From Acanthochlamys bracteata (taxonomy: Eukaryota; Streptophyta; Magnoliopsida; Pandanales; Velloziaceae), in assembly GCA_019914995.1 (NCBI GenBank), contig CM034136.1:1875270-1939269 (forward strand): a stretch of DNA of 64,000 nt. Direction: 5' to 3'. The translations under genes were made by a program, and so were the position numbers. Below, in pieces: positions 24,415 through 36,100 of the stretch. Each line of letters opens with the position of its first letter. Within the stretch, counting starts at the first letter, position 1. Under the pieces are notes generated by a model. It worked only from the letters and a program-made list of their open reading frames with translations. It was not told where the DNA came from and made no database searches.

Positions 24415-24968
24415 TGTTAGAAATAACGAGTGTGTTCGGTTGTCAATAAACGCAGTAGAAATATAAAACACACTCAAAGATCTTACGTAAGCAATACGAA
24501 AATTGAGAAAATAGCAAAATAAACACAAAGACAAGAGATTTATATGAGAAAAAACGAGAAAAATCCTACGGGAAGGCAAACTAGCCTTTAAGGAAATCAC
24601 TAACTCAAAGCAATTACAAACTCTTGTATTACACTTTAAATGGAAATTCTAACTAGAATATTTTGCTTCTATCTCTCACACTTGATGTTCTTAATGGTGT
24701 GATTAATGCTTCAAATAAATACTTCTTACCCATATATATAGTGTGTTAAAAAAGACTCTTGAAGTTACAAACGTTTGTTATTCAATCTTCCTATTAATTG
24801 AGTCCTTTGGCTTTCAATCTTCCATTAGATGCTTCAACTTCTTTAACCTTCCAACTTCATGGGTGGTGTTTTATCTTTCTTAATATTTAGCATTCCAATA
24901 TGAATGTATATTAAATTTGTTACGTTCTAACTAACCACTAATTTATATAGTCTTTACCATATCTAACA
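24415..24968 (-). mobile_element. Copia LTR, inverted duplicate copy (fossil)
   Basis: It is bounded by TGTTAG and TAACA in minus orientation and is nearly the same as the 5' LTR at 33128-33678. The primer-binding-like sequence AGTGGCATCAAAG sits next to it at 24402-24414. No coding part follows; the similarity stops at 24381. It was copied with the inverted arm and is not a separate insertion. Confidence 0.88.
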
Positions 24969-25025
24969 TTTGTAACCAATAAGGTTAAGATGAGGAGGCT
25001 GAAAGAGCTTAGAAATAAAAGCTTC
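24969..25025 (-). pseudogene. Signal-peptide-like exon, inverted copy
   Basis: This is the mirror copy of 33071-33127, directly next to the LTR in both arms. It reads as a start codon followed by a hydrophobic run ending in LVTN on the minus strand. The host gene is not identified. Confidence 0.4.
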
Positions 25026-25469
25026 ATGGGGTTGATGCCAGAGATCGACGTGCCCCGAAGATGATGATGAAGCTGCTGCTGCTGGCGATGGTGTTCGATA
25101 CTCTGTATGGGGAGTACTGTGAGCGCATGCTCTTCTTCTTTGATAATTTAATGGTACAACAACTCAAAGATGCATGTAACTTTCTTAACGGAGAACATAT
25201 TTATTTTATCTCTTAGGATTTTCATTGTTGAATTATACATGTATATAAAGAGATCTTGGAATGTTGAATTATGCATGCTCTTCCGCACCAGCTGTTGCCC
25301 ATTTCGGTCCCAACCCTAGGTAGTGAACTAATATTTGGATATGATTGACCGAACTTTCAAAGTGTTGATCATTTTAAATAATTATTTCATATTTATTCAA
25401 CAAATTTTTTATAATATTTTATAATTATTTTTTTTAATTTTGAAAAATATAAAAGATTATGTGTTGCAA

Positions 25470-25506
<37 letters not shown>

Positions 25507-25739
25507 GATGGGATATAGGCACATCCCATCCCTTTGTGCACATGAATTACTGTAGGCACAGATATTGAATGAACGGCTGTGATGATTTTATCTTATGTTT
25601 TCGACGTTGCAGATGAATCAGCGAGAAGATAAGCAACGCGCACAGCCGTAGGGTTTCATTTGTGCACCGCGCTCATTTCTTTTCCCTCTCTACAGCGGCG
25701 CGACTGGTGCTCCCGAGCGAAATCTAATTCTCCGACCGG

Positions 25740-26300
25740 CTCGGTTTCCTAATTCCAGCCGAAATCGAGTTCTCTTTGGCTCGATTTTACCATTTCGGTC
25801 TTTGTTCGGCTTTTGATCAAGGGCTCGCTCAATTTCGTCTTCGATTTGATTCCGTCTCCGGCTTCGAAATGAGCAAAATTGAGTTCTCGGCGCTCGATTA
25901 CGGCTCGATTTCGTGTGTCGGTGTCCATTTCGGCTGTCGATCGAGATCTGGGCTCAGTTTCGTTGCCGACTTTGGCTCCTGCTTTGAAACGAGCAAATCG
26001 AGTTCTCCTCGCTCGGTTACGGCTCGATGTCGGATCCCGGTGACCATGTTGGCTTGTGATCGATATTTGGGCTCGAATTGATCTCCGGATTCGTCTCCGG
26101 CTCCAATGACACATGTTTTACTATTGGCACACGACTTAGGTCAACGGCTGTGATTCTTGTAGCATTTATGGCTTCAACGATGCAGATGCAGCGGCAGAAA
26201 CGAGCAAAATCGAATTCACCGCTCGGTTACGGCTCGAATCGGCTTCTAGTGTCCATTTTCGGCTTGGCTTTCTCTCCGGCTTCGACTCCAGCTTTATTTT
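25740..26300. repeat. GC-rich tandem repeats inside the MULE TIR
   Basis: Three or more diverged units of about 120-125 bp share the words CTCCGGCTTCGA, ACGAGCAAAATCGA, GCTCGGTTACGGCTCGA and GTGTCCATTTCGGCT. The tract is far more GC-rich than its surroundings. The mirror tract is at about 31790-32340. The open frames crossing it arise from the repeat and do not look like genes. Confidence 0.75.
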
Positions 26301-26339
26301 TTTATTTTTATTTAAATTTTTTATGATTTGTTTTAATTT

Positions 26340-26530
26340 CCGATGATTTGGTTTGATTTTACCGATATATTTTAATTTTCGTTGATTTGATTTATACGGT
26401 GTATTGATTTTTGATTTATACGGTGTATTAATTTTGATTATACGATGTATTGGTTTTGTTATATGGTGTATTGGTTTTGATTTATACGATGTATTGGATT
26501 TGATTTATACGGTGTATTGGATTTGATTTA
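26340..26530. repeat. About 22-bp minisatellite in the MULE left TIR
   Basis: There are about seven imperfect units of the type TTTGATTTATACGGTGTATT. The mirror copy is at about 31505-31690 with slightly different unit content, so the arrays have drifted apart. Confidence 0.85.
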
Positions 26531-26683
26531 TAATGCGGTGGATAGTTGGCTCGTAAATTATATATTGAATGAATACATGGGTTGCCAAGATTGGGACGGG
26601 ATGTTGATTTGTTGTATCACAGCCGTTGTGAAAATTTTCGATACGAGGCAATGATGGAGTTGCTTATAATTTTTTACTACTCA

Positions 26684-26778
26684 CTCCGCACTACCTATTT
26701 AGAGCACACAGCAAGGCAGTTAGGATGGCCATGCATGGCAACCGCTGCAGCTGTGCCTCTATAACAGGTAGTGCGGAG
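26684..26778. repeat. 95-bp foldback (hairpin) in the MULE left TIR
   Basis: The perfect 13-base arms CTCCGCACTACCT and AGGTAGTGCGGAG enclose further pairing (TAGAGCACACAGC with GCTGTGCCTCTA). The centre is a 12-base palindrome GCCATGCATGGC at 26728-26739. A transcript would fold into one long stem with few bulges. No small-RNA evidence can be seen from sequence alone. Confidence 0.8.
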
Positions 26779-27412
26779 AGGGAGACAACTATGGATTGTT
26801 TCCAACAGTCCTCGACAAAGATTGTACCTTGCTTCTCGGTGCCTGACGTAAAAGCATGACTCTGAGCCTCATTCCTCCTTCCTCTTCATTGCTGCTTTGT
26901 TGTTGATGAATGAATGCTGGAAATCTAGATCATGTGATCGTCGCCGTTGTGAAATGCTGGAAGTGTAAATTTAATTCTTCCTTTGTTGTAATCTTCTCAA
27001 TGTAATCTCTTGTCAGAATAGCTTGTAATTTATCTGTTGTGATTCTTTTATAAGAATTCTTAGATTCAAAACTCTGAATGAAATTTTTAAGAATTGCAAA
27101 AATAATATACATTATTATCATCAAATTTTTAAAAAAAACTTTAAAAAAATAAAGTCAAACAAAATGCCATTATTATTAAAATTAATTGAAATATATTAAA
27201 AAAATTCAAACAAAATTAAATGAAACGCCACATGCTCGCTGCATGCATTTTGTCACAAAGCTTGCTGCGTTTAATCACAACGCCATGCCAGACGTAAATC
27301 TTGTCACAACGCCATTCAGTGCATAATAAACACAACTCTAACAATAAATGCTACTTACGTTAATTACAACATTTAATCACACATTATTAAACAATAGCTA
27401 CAGTGTTCACCT

Positions 27413-27720
27413 TTTTTTTTTTCCCCACGCTGTTTAACAACCAAGCCACAATGGACACCTATTTTCTTTCGAGCTCTGTTTCTCTCCAGCATTCTGTTTC
27501 TCTCCCTTTATTTCTCTATTTTTTTTAATCTTAATTTAAAAACAACTAATGGTATAAGTAATAAGCAATAAGAAAATGACGTTATAATCAAAAAGAAAAT
27601 ACAAACATAAAAAGTAATTTTATACATTAGAACAAAACTCATACAATTTTTACAGTTGAACAAAACCATAATTTACACTTAGATAGCTATACAGAATTTA
27701 CAAACTACAGTCATCCAGCT
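27413..27720. other. MULE internal non-coding sequence after the transposase
   Basis: This lies between the left TIR and the transposase stop. It holds a T-run and AT-rich sequence. A terminator cannot be defined. Confidence 0.5.
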
Positions 27721-30175
27721 TCATAAATCAATCTCAAAATCATCACCTATTGATAATTCATCATCACTGCCGTTATGTATACTTTCATTTTCATCACTGT
27801 GTTTGTCTTCGTCGGTATCTTCATCAATAACTGCCAAGTGAAAAATTTGAACAAAAGTTAACACTAATTTTAATTTGAAAACATAGTAAATTAGGAAAAA
27901 AAAATTAAGTAGCAATTATACTTACTTATCTTCTTCTTTCGATTTGAATTTTCAGGACAATTTCGTTTGTCATGTTTAACACCAATCTTGTTACAACAAG
28001 CACATCTCCTATATATCTTAGCTTTGGCTCTTGCAACAGATTTTTTCAAACCACCTTTTATTCTACTACTACCAACGGAAGCTTTTACTTCTTTTTTCCT
28101 CCCCTTGGTGTGTGAAATATTTGGATTCAATAGTAGAACTTGAGACGCATTAACACCAACTTGAGAGCTCTCATTGCCAGTGTATGAACTAACTTTTGAG
28201 CTATCATTAGTCTTCTTTACTTCATTGATTTGCAATGACAATTTTCGTAATATTTGCAACATCAACTGAAAAGTCTCGTCTGTTTCACCTGCATTGTAGG
28301 ACAACTGCTAGAAATCTTCAAGAGTTGGGTAGTTCTTAGTTGGTCAGAATTTGCATGCCCTCGTACTGCTTCACTATCGTACTCAGCTCTATATTTGTTA
28401 GCCCGTTTCATCCACCTCTTAAGAATAAAGTTATCAGGTACTTCCATATCACGGGACTGAAAAACTTTTAAAAGATGTCCACAAGGAATTCCTACAAACT
28501 CAAACAATTTACATTCACAATAACCTTCCTTTGTGGCATGGTTGAATTTAACCTTCCACGAATGATTGTCACCAAGCAACCGAGATTTATATATGTAGGT
28601 CGTGAAGCCATCACTATTCTTTTCATCGTCATATAAGATATACTCTGCTTGAGCTCTCTCAAATTCTTTTTTGAATTTGTCATACACATTTCTCGTATAT
28701 ATATTTGCTGCACTCTTCAACAGAAAGGCATGCCCATCAACAATACGATCAAAGTGTTCGCTAATATAATCCTCTTTTTTTTTTTTCAATAATTTTAGCT
28801 AAACACTTATCGTTCTTCACTACAAACTCGCGAAGAGTTGTAGTTGGATGGAAAAATTTGTTGTAAACAGAATTCATACCTTCTGAGCGTCCTGTCGTGT
28901 TCATACCAGCATAAAAAGTATCCAAGTGATAAACTGGAGCCCATTTCTTTCGAATTTCATATATTCCCTAAAGCCATTTGTTCTCTACCAAATTGTACTT
29001 AAATATCAATTCATTCCATCCCGATTCAAAGGCAGAAGGAGTATAAGTTTTCCGAATACACATTCGAATATCTTTTTTGAATTGTGATTTTTTGAAATAA
29101 ATATGTGGAAGTTTTTATGGAAATTTTTTCATCACATGCCATAAACAAAATCGATGTCGTGTTGTAGGAAATACGTTCTCTATTGCTGCAGTCATAGCTC
29201 GATCTTGATTTGTAATAATAGAAGATGGAGCACGCCCTCCTATAGCTGCATGCCATGTCTCAAACAGCCAAAGAAAAGACTTTTCCGTCTCATCCAAAAG
29301 TAATGCACAACCAAACTGAATTGACTTCATATGATGATTAACTCTAGTAAACAGGGCAAACATCATTTCATACACATTCGTACGATAAGTAGTGTCGAAA
29401 AACATCACATCACCAAAATATTGAAACTGCAGGCGAGATCGACCATCAACCCAAAAAAAATTTATTGCCCTTGCTTCACTATCCATCTGTATTGCATAAA
29501 AGAAATTTGGATCTTCTATAGTTTTCTTCTTGAAAAAATTGAGTGCTACAGTTGCATCCCCTTGGACAGGTTTTTTGTAATCTTTCGATGGTCCTAAATG
29601 ATTCCAACAATTTCTATCATCAAAACTAATCTGTGATCCATTGAGAATATCTACAACTTTATTCACAGGTATACTCTCATCACGAAATGAATCAATCAAT
29701 ATCTTAGCTGCGGCATGCATATACTTACATACAGGCATATGCATCCTTTTAGCTGGACTGACAAAATTGTGGTTATGCTTATCAATATACTGAGTCACCT
29801 TCCACAATCCGGTTGGTTGTTTTGTCACTTTTATTCTTGCAGGACATCCATATTTTACTGTAGACCTACTTCTCTTCTCAGTAGATGCTCGGTTGGATCC
29901 CTCATACGTTTGTTTCTTGGCATGTTCTCTATAATTTCCAAAATGCTGACAAGTTATTAGACAAGCATTGACTTCATCGAAACCCTTTTTCTTCTCAGTA
30001 CTTCGAATAACAGCACTAAATCCGGTTGCTCTTCCATAATATATATAAAGTTCTTTTGCTGCTTCAAGTGTTGGAAAAACCATATCTAAGCATGGTGACT
30101 TCTCCTTCTCTACATTTAAATTTTGAGTTGATGCAGCAGAACACTCGGTTGCATTTGTTTCAAAAGCTATAAAAA
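27721..30175 (-). pseudogene. FAR1/FHY3-type MULE transposase, broken
   Basis: The main exon opens after an AG acceptor at about 30175 (FETNATEC). The FAR1 DNA-binding domain follows (from MVFPTLEAAKELYIYY to VTQYIDKHNHNF), then the MULE catalytic domain (FGDVMFFDTTYR with the first Asp, ITNQDRAMTAAI with the second, SAFESGWNELIFKY with the presumed Glu), then a SWIM zinc finger CECKLFEFVGIPCGH (about 28500) and a CCHC-like knuckle CACCNKIGVKHDKRNCP (about 27960-28010). A last exon at 27721-27835 adds an acidic tail. The FHY3/FAR1 transcription factors derive from this family. Breaks: TAA after HVMKKFP (about 29112), TAG after ENKWL (about 28970), and a frameshift at a 12-A run (about 28780). 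The domain order and length fit the family. Confidence 0.92.
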
Positions 30176-30620
30176 TAGAATTGCGTTAACAATGTAAAAG
30201 CTACAACATAACAGAGATGTATTCTTTTAAAAAAAATTTCGTTCTTCATTCTTTCACTATTATGTTCTACATTTAATATAAAAAAAACTAAAAAGAGCAA
30301 CAGAGCTATTAGATTTTGTATTTGTTATGCTTTTTTTTAAATTCAGTATAAAATATTATAACAAAAAAAATTCACATTATCAAAATATTCGTCTGGTAAA
30401 ACACCTTCACAATTTGAAATGCATGGATTCATGTATAAAAAAAGAAGAGCCCAGTAGCTGTGCTTATTTGTACACGAGAATAAAAATCACACAGATGTAT
30501 TTGTATTTGAGATTTATCTAAACATGTTAGAAACAAGCAAAGAAGAACGAAATAAAATAGTAAAGAATGAAATACGCGCTCGAACAGAACGGAGAAAGAA
30601 ACAGCGCGGGAAAAAAAGTA
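30176..30620. other. MULE 5' subterminal region
   Basis: This AT-rich sequence between the transposase first recognised exon and the right TIR presumably holds the transposase leader, an intron and the promoter. No first coding exon could be placed with confidence. Confidence 0.4.
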
Positions 30621-31261
30621 GGTGAACACTGTAGCTATTATTTAATAATGTGTGATTAAATATTGTAATTAACATAAGTAGCATTTATTGTTAGAGTTGT
30701 GTTTATTATGCACTGAATGGCGTTGTGACAAGATTTACGTCTGGCATGGCGTTGTGATTAAACGCAGCAAGCTTTGTGATTGAATGCATGCAGCGAGCAT
30801 CTGGCGTTTCATTTAATTTTGTTTAAATTTTTTAAATATATTTCAATTAATTTTAATAATAATGGCATTTTGTTTGACTTTATTTTTTCGAAGTTTTTTT
30901 TTAAATTTGATGATAATAATGTATATTATTTCTGCAATTCTTAAAAATTTCATTCACAGCTTTGAATCGAATTACATAAGAATTCTAATAAAAGCATCAC
31001 AACAGAGAAATTACAAGCTATTCTGACAAGAGAATTACATTGAGAAGATTACAACAGAGGAAGAATTAAAATTACATTTCCAGCATTTCACAACGGCGAC
31101 GATTACATGATCTAGATTTCCAGCATTCATTCATCAACAACAAAGCAGCAATGAAGAGGAAGGAGGAATGAGGCTCAGAGTCATGCTTTTACGTCAGGCA
31201 CTGAGAAACAAGGTACAACCTTTGTCCAGGACTGTTGGAAACAATCCATGGTTGTCTCCCT

Positions 31262-31356
31262 CTCCGCACTGCCTGTTATAGAGGCAAAGCTGCAGCGGTT
31301 GCCATGCATGGCCATCCTAACTGCCTTGATGTGTGCTCTAAATAGGTAGTGCGGAG
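31262..31356. repeat. Foldback in the MULE right TIR
   Basis: This is the mirror of 26684-26778, with one mismatch in the outer arms (CTCCGCACTGCCT against AGGTAGTGCGGAG). The GCCATGCATGGC centre is kept. Confidence 0.78.
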
Positions 31357-31504
31357 TGAGTAGTAAAAAATTATAAGCAACTCCATCATTGTCTCGTATC
31401 GAAAATCTTTACAACGGCTGTGATACATCAAACCAACATCCCGTCCCAATCTTGACAACCCATGTATTCATTCAATATATAATTTATGAGCCAACTATCC
31501 ACCG

Positions 31505-31690
31505 CATTATAAATCAAATCCAATACATCGTATAAATCAAATCCGATACATCGTATAAATCAAAACCAATACACTGTATAACAAAGCCAATACATCGTAT
31601 AATCAAAATTAATACACCGTATAAATCAAAAACCAATACACCGTATAAATCAAATTCAATATACCGTATAAATCAAATCAATGAAAATTA
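31505..31690. repeat. About 22-bp minisatellite in the MULE right TIR
   Basis: Units of the type AATACACCGTATAAATCAAA are the reverse complement of the array at 26340-26530. Confidence 0.85.
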
Positions 31691-32571
31691 AAATATATCG
31701 GTAAAATCAAACCAAATCATCGAAAATTAAAACAAATTATAAAAAGTTTAAATAAAAATAAAAAAATAAAACTGGAGTCGAAGCCGGAGAGAAAGCCAAG
31801 CCGAAAATGGACACTGGAAGCCGATTCGAGCCGTAACCGAGCGGTGAATTCGATTTTGCTCGTTTCTGCCGCTGCATCTGCACCGTTGAAGCCATAATGC
31901 TACAAGAATCACAGTCGTTGACCTAAGTCATATGCCAACAGTAAAACATGTGTCACTGAAGCCGGAGACGAAGCCGGAGATCAATTCGAGCCCAAATATC
32001 GATCACAAGCCGACATGGTCACCGGGATCCGACATCAAACCGTAACCGAGCGAGGAGAACTCGATTTGCTCGTTTCGAAGCAGGAGCCAAAGTCGGCCGG
32101 AGTCGAAGCCGGCAAAGAAACTGAGCCCAGATCTCGATCGACAGCCGAAATGGACACCGAGAGACGAAATCGAGCCGTAATCGAGCGCCGAGAACTCAAT
32201 TTTGCTCATTTCGAAGCCAGAGACGGAATCAAGTCGAAGACGAAATTGAGCGAGCCCTTGATCAAAAGCCGAACAAAGACCGGAATGGTAAAATCGAGCC
32301 AAAGAGAACTCGATTTCGGCTGGAATCAGGAAACCGAGCCGGTCGGAGAATTAGATTTCACTCGGGAGCACCAGTCGCGTCGCTGCAGAGAGGGAAAAGA
32401 AATGAGCGCGGTGCACAAATGAAACCCTACGGCTGTGCGCATTGCTTATCTTCTCGCTGATTCATCTGCAACGTCGAAAACATAAGATAAAATCATCACA
32501 GCCGTTCATTCAATATCTGTACCTACAGTAATTCATGTGCACAAAGGGATGGGATGTGCCTATATCCCATC

Positions 32572-32606
<35 letters not shown>

Positions 32607-33070
32607 TTGCAACACATAATCTTTTATATTTTTCAAAATTAAAAAAAATAATTATAAAATATTATAAAAAATTTGTTGAATAAATATGAAATAATTATTT
32701 AAAATGATCAACACTTTGAAAGTTCGGTCAATCATATCCAAATATTAGTTCACTACTTGGGGTTGGGACCGAAATGGGCAACAGCTGGTGGGGAAGAGCA
32801 TGCATAATTCAACATTCCAAGATCTCTTTATATACATGTATAATTCAACAATGAAAATCGTAAGAGATAAAATAAATATGTTCTCGGTTAAGAAAGTTAC
32901 ATGCATCTTTGAGTTGTTGTACCATTAAATTATCAAAGAAGAAGAGCATGCGCTCACAGTACTCCCCATACAGAGTATCGAACTACCACACCACTGATCG
33001 AACACCATCGGCAGCAGCAGTAGCTTCATCATCATCTTCGGGGCACGACGATCTCTGGCATCAACCCCAT

Positions 33071-33127
33071 GAAGCTTTTATTTCTAAGCTCTTTCAGCCT
33101 CCTCATCTTAACCTTATTGGTTACAAA
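33071..33127 (+). pseudogene. Signal-peptide-like first exon cut by the Copia LTR
   Basis: The frame reads M-K then LLFLSSFSLLILTLLVT, a typical Sec signal peptide with a hydrophobic core, and runs straight into the LTR at 33128. The host gene cannot be named. A chance hydrophobic frame is possible, but the same piece is kept in the mirror arm at 24969-25025. Confidence 0.4.
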
Positions 33128-36100
33128 TGTTACATATGGTAAAAACTATATAAATTAGTGGTTAATTAGAACGTAACAAATTTAATATACATTCATATTG
33201 GAATGCTAAATATTAAGAAAAATAAAACACCACCCATGAAGTTGGAAGGTTAAAGAAGTTGAAGCATCTAATGGAAGATTGAAAGCCAAAGGACTCAATT
33301 AATAGGAAGATTGAATAACAAACGTTTGTAACTTCAAGAGTCTTTTTTAACACACTATATATATGGATAAGAAGTATTTATTTGAAGCATTAATCACACC
33401 ATTAAGAACATCAAGTGTGAGAGATAGAAGCAAAACATTCTAGTTAGAATTTCCATTTAAGTGTAATACAAGAATTTGTAATTGCTTTGAGTTAGTGATT
33501 TCTTTAAAGGCTAGTTTGTCTTCCCGTAGAATTTTTCTCGTTTTTTTACGTAAATCTCTTGTCTTTGTGTTTATTTTGCTATTTTCTCAATTTTCGTATT
33601 GCTTACGCAAGAGTTTTGAGTGTGTTTTATATTTCTACTGCGTTTATTGACAACCGAACACACTCGTTATTTCTAACAAGTGGCATCAAAGATATTGGTT
33701 TGTTGCGATGTCGAGCAAATACGAGATCGAGAAGTTCAACGGGAGCAACTACACATTGTGGAGAACAAGACTGTTGGCGGTTCTTACAAAAGAGAACTAT
33801 TTGGGAGCATTAGAGAATCGACCAAGTGATCTTTCGGAGAAAAGATGGCAGAAGATTGGGCGAAATGCTTTGGCACACATTTATCTTACCTTGGCCGATG
33901 ATATCTTGCTAAGAAGACCGCAAAGGAGGTATGGGAGAAGCTGGAATAGACTTATGCGAAGAAGTCACCGCAACATGCCATTTATTTAATGAGAAAGATG
34001 TATTCTCTACGCATGTTGGACTCAGCTTCTACTTCAGGGCACTTAGGTTCATTGGAGGCTTTGTTTTCTCAATTGACAACGTTGGGAAAGAAGATAGAGA
34101 CCAATGAACGTGCCTTTATTCTTCTACAAAGCCTTTCCGATTTCTATGACTAGTAGTGATCAACCTCACTAGTACGACTGATATAGATTCTCTTGTTTAT
34201 GATGAGGTAGCAGCAGCTGTTTTTGAGGAAGAAGGACGCCACAAACGCAAATAAGAGATTGTACCTCGTGGGCACCAAGCGGAAGCCTTGTTGATTACAC
34301 AAGATAGTTTGGATAAAAAATGGAAATTCAATAACGGCTCTAGACAGAAGAAAAACAAGCGACAGGTGAAGTCTTATGCCTGTGAAAAGCTTGGACATTT
34401 CAAAAGAGAATGCAAGACCATGACAAATAAGGTTGGAGGTACAGATCCCTCGAAATCCCTTACTTGTGTGGCGTACAACTCTAATGATGGTGAGGCTCTA
34501 GTGGGATAGACGGTGGTTGCATACAAACTCTCAAATGCCTGGATCTTGGACTCGGGAGCATCCTAGCACATGACTTTTAGAAGAGATTTGTTTCATCACT
34601 ATAAAATTATTTCTAGAGGTGCCGTGCGGATGGGAAATGGACAAGTCCATGAAGTTGCTGGAGTCGGTTCCATCAAGCTTAGAGCAAATGATGGAAGAGT
34701 ATGCATCATCAGTAAGGTACGTCATGTACTTGGTCTTACAAAAAATTTGTTATCTTTAGGACAATTGAATCACCTAGGCTGTAAGACTCGTGTTGAAAGC
34801 GAGATTATAGAGGTCATTAAAGACGGGCAGAAGATCTTGGAAGCTGAAAAGATTGACTCAAACCTATATAAAATGCGTGGGGTGACACTGACGCAAGGAG
34901 AAGCTTGTATTGCATCGAGCAACATTGAGGATATCACGCGAGTGTGACACTTGAAATTGGGGCACATCTCGGAACATGGTCGAAGATCCTCAGTGATCGA
35001 AAGCTCCTGCCACGGTTATCCGATGTAAAATTATCATTCTGCGAGGAATATGTCACCAATAAGCAACACCGGGCAAAGTTTGGGAGATCAGTTTTTAGAG
35101 CCAAAAACAAACTCGACTTGGTTCACTCGGATGTGTAGGAGTCACCTCAACTATCTCTTGGTGGTGCTAAATATTTTGTTTCATTTATTGATGATTTTTT
35201 CAAGAGAAGTTGGGTGTTCCCAATCCGAAAAATGTCGAAAGTTTTTGAGGTATTCAAGTTCTTCAAAATCCGGGTGGAATTTGATTCCAGCAGCAGGATC
35301 AAGTGCCTTAAATCGGACAATGGTGGAGAATACAATAGTGCAGAGTTTGTTACTTTCTTGGCACAAGAAGGGATAAAAAGACAGTCAACGGTAGCTTACA
35401 CGCCTCAGCAAAATGGAGTAGCTGAGCGATTCAATCGAACACTAGCTGAGCGGGTACGTGCTATGCTACAAGAGGCTGGTCTGCCACATAATTTTTGGGC
35501 AGAAGTAGTCAAAACTGTTTACTATATGTTGAATCATATTCCTTCTACTGCCATTGATTTAAAAATTCTAATGAAATTGTGGACTGGTACCACTGTTGAT
35601 TATTCTCGTCTGTATATTCTTGGTTGTCCGATGTATGTGATGTATAATGCCCAGAAAAGAACCAAGCTGGATCCAAAGTCCAGGAGATGCCTATTTTAAA
35701 GGTATGCTAAAGATATTTTGGGGTATCGTTTATGGGATCTCACTGCCCATAAAATTATCTTTAGCAGGGACGTCATATTTACGGAGAACCAGTTGCAAAA
35801 AGTGACTGATGACGATGATGTAAGGAAGAAGGAGGCATCACTCCCAGTGATGACCACATAGGTATTGGAGGAGAATGATGAATTGTTGGTCGGCCCCAAG
35901 TCCTTGGTACCGAATTTACTAGTCAGTTGAGCCTTCAATTGTTAGATGCGATCCATGCTTGGACCTGTTACAAGCATATCATCCATATACAGCAGCAAGA
36001 TGACAAACTCACCTCCCTCAAATCTCTTGATTTACATACAAGAGTGTGAGACAAGTTTGTTATATCCAAGGCTCCAGATACAAGAATCAAATCTCTTATA

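Larger units (their letters stand above)
24381..27412. repeat. Left arm of the MULE-centred inverted repeat
   Basis: This is the reverse complement of 30621-33712. From the outside in, it contains the first bases after a Copia LTR, the LTR (24415-24968), a flank with a signal-peptide-like exon, a (TA)n tract, and the 1.9 kb TIR of the MULE. Over the first 215 bases of the LTR I count about 4 differences from the other arm. Confidence 0.9.
25505..32573 (-). mobile_element. Mutator-like DNA transposon (MULE) with about 1.9 kb TIRs and FAR1-type transposase
   Basis: Both ends begin GGGATGGGATATAGGCAC (right end inverted, one or two changes) inside a (TA)n tract. The TIRs are 25505-27412 and 30621-32573, and between them lies a minus-strand transposase. 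Long TIRs plus a FAR1-type transposase place it among Mutator-like elements. The usual 9-bp target duplication cannot be read because the target is a TA microsatellite. The extreme end is itself a near palindrome (GGGATGGGAT ... ATCCCATCCC). The transposase is broken, so the copy cannot move by itself. The TIRs contain GC-rich tandem repeats, a 22-bp minisatellite and a strong hairpin, listed separately. Confidence 0.9.
30621..33712. repeat. Right arm of the MULE-centred inverted repeat
   Basis: This is the reverse complement of 24381-27412. It ends at GCGATGTC, just after the start of the Copia gag frame. Beyond this the Copia element continues, whereas beyond the left arm's end an unrelated repeat begins. 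Confidence 0.9.

Noticed and set aside
25749-26114. Arg/Glu-rich open frames across the GC-rich TIR repeats
   Set aside because: They come from the tandem repeat units, occur on both strands, and have repeat-driven composition.
26582-26764. An open frame kept in both MULE TIRs (also 31276-31458)
   Set aside because: It is shared only because the arms are copies. It crosses the hairpin and has no start context or domain marks.
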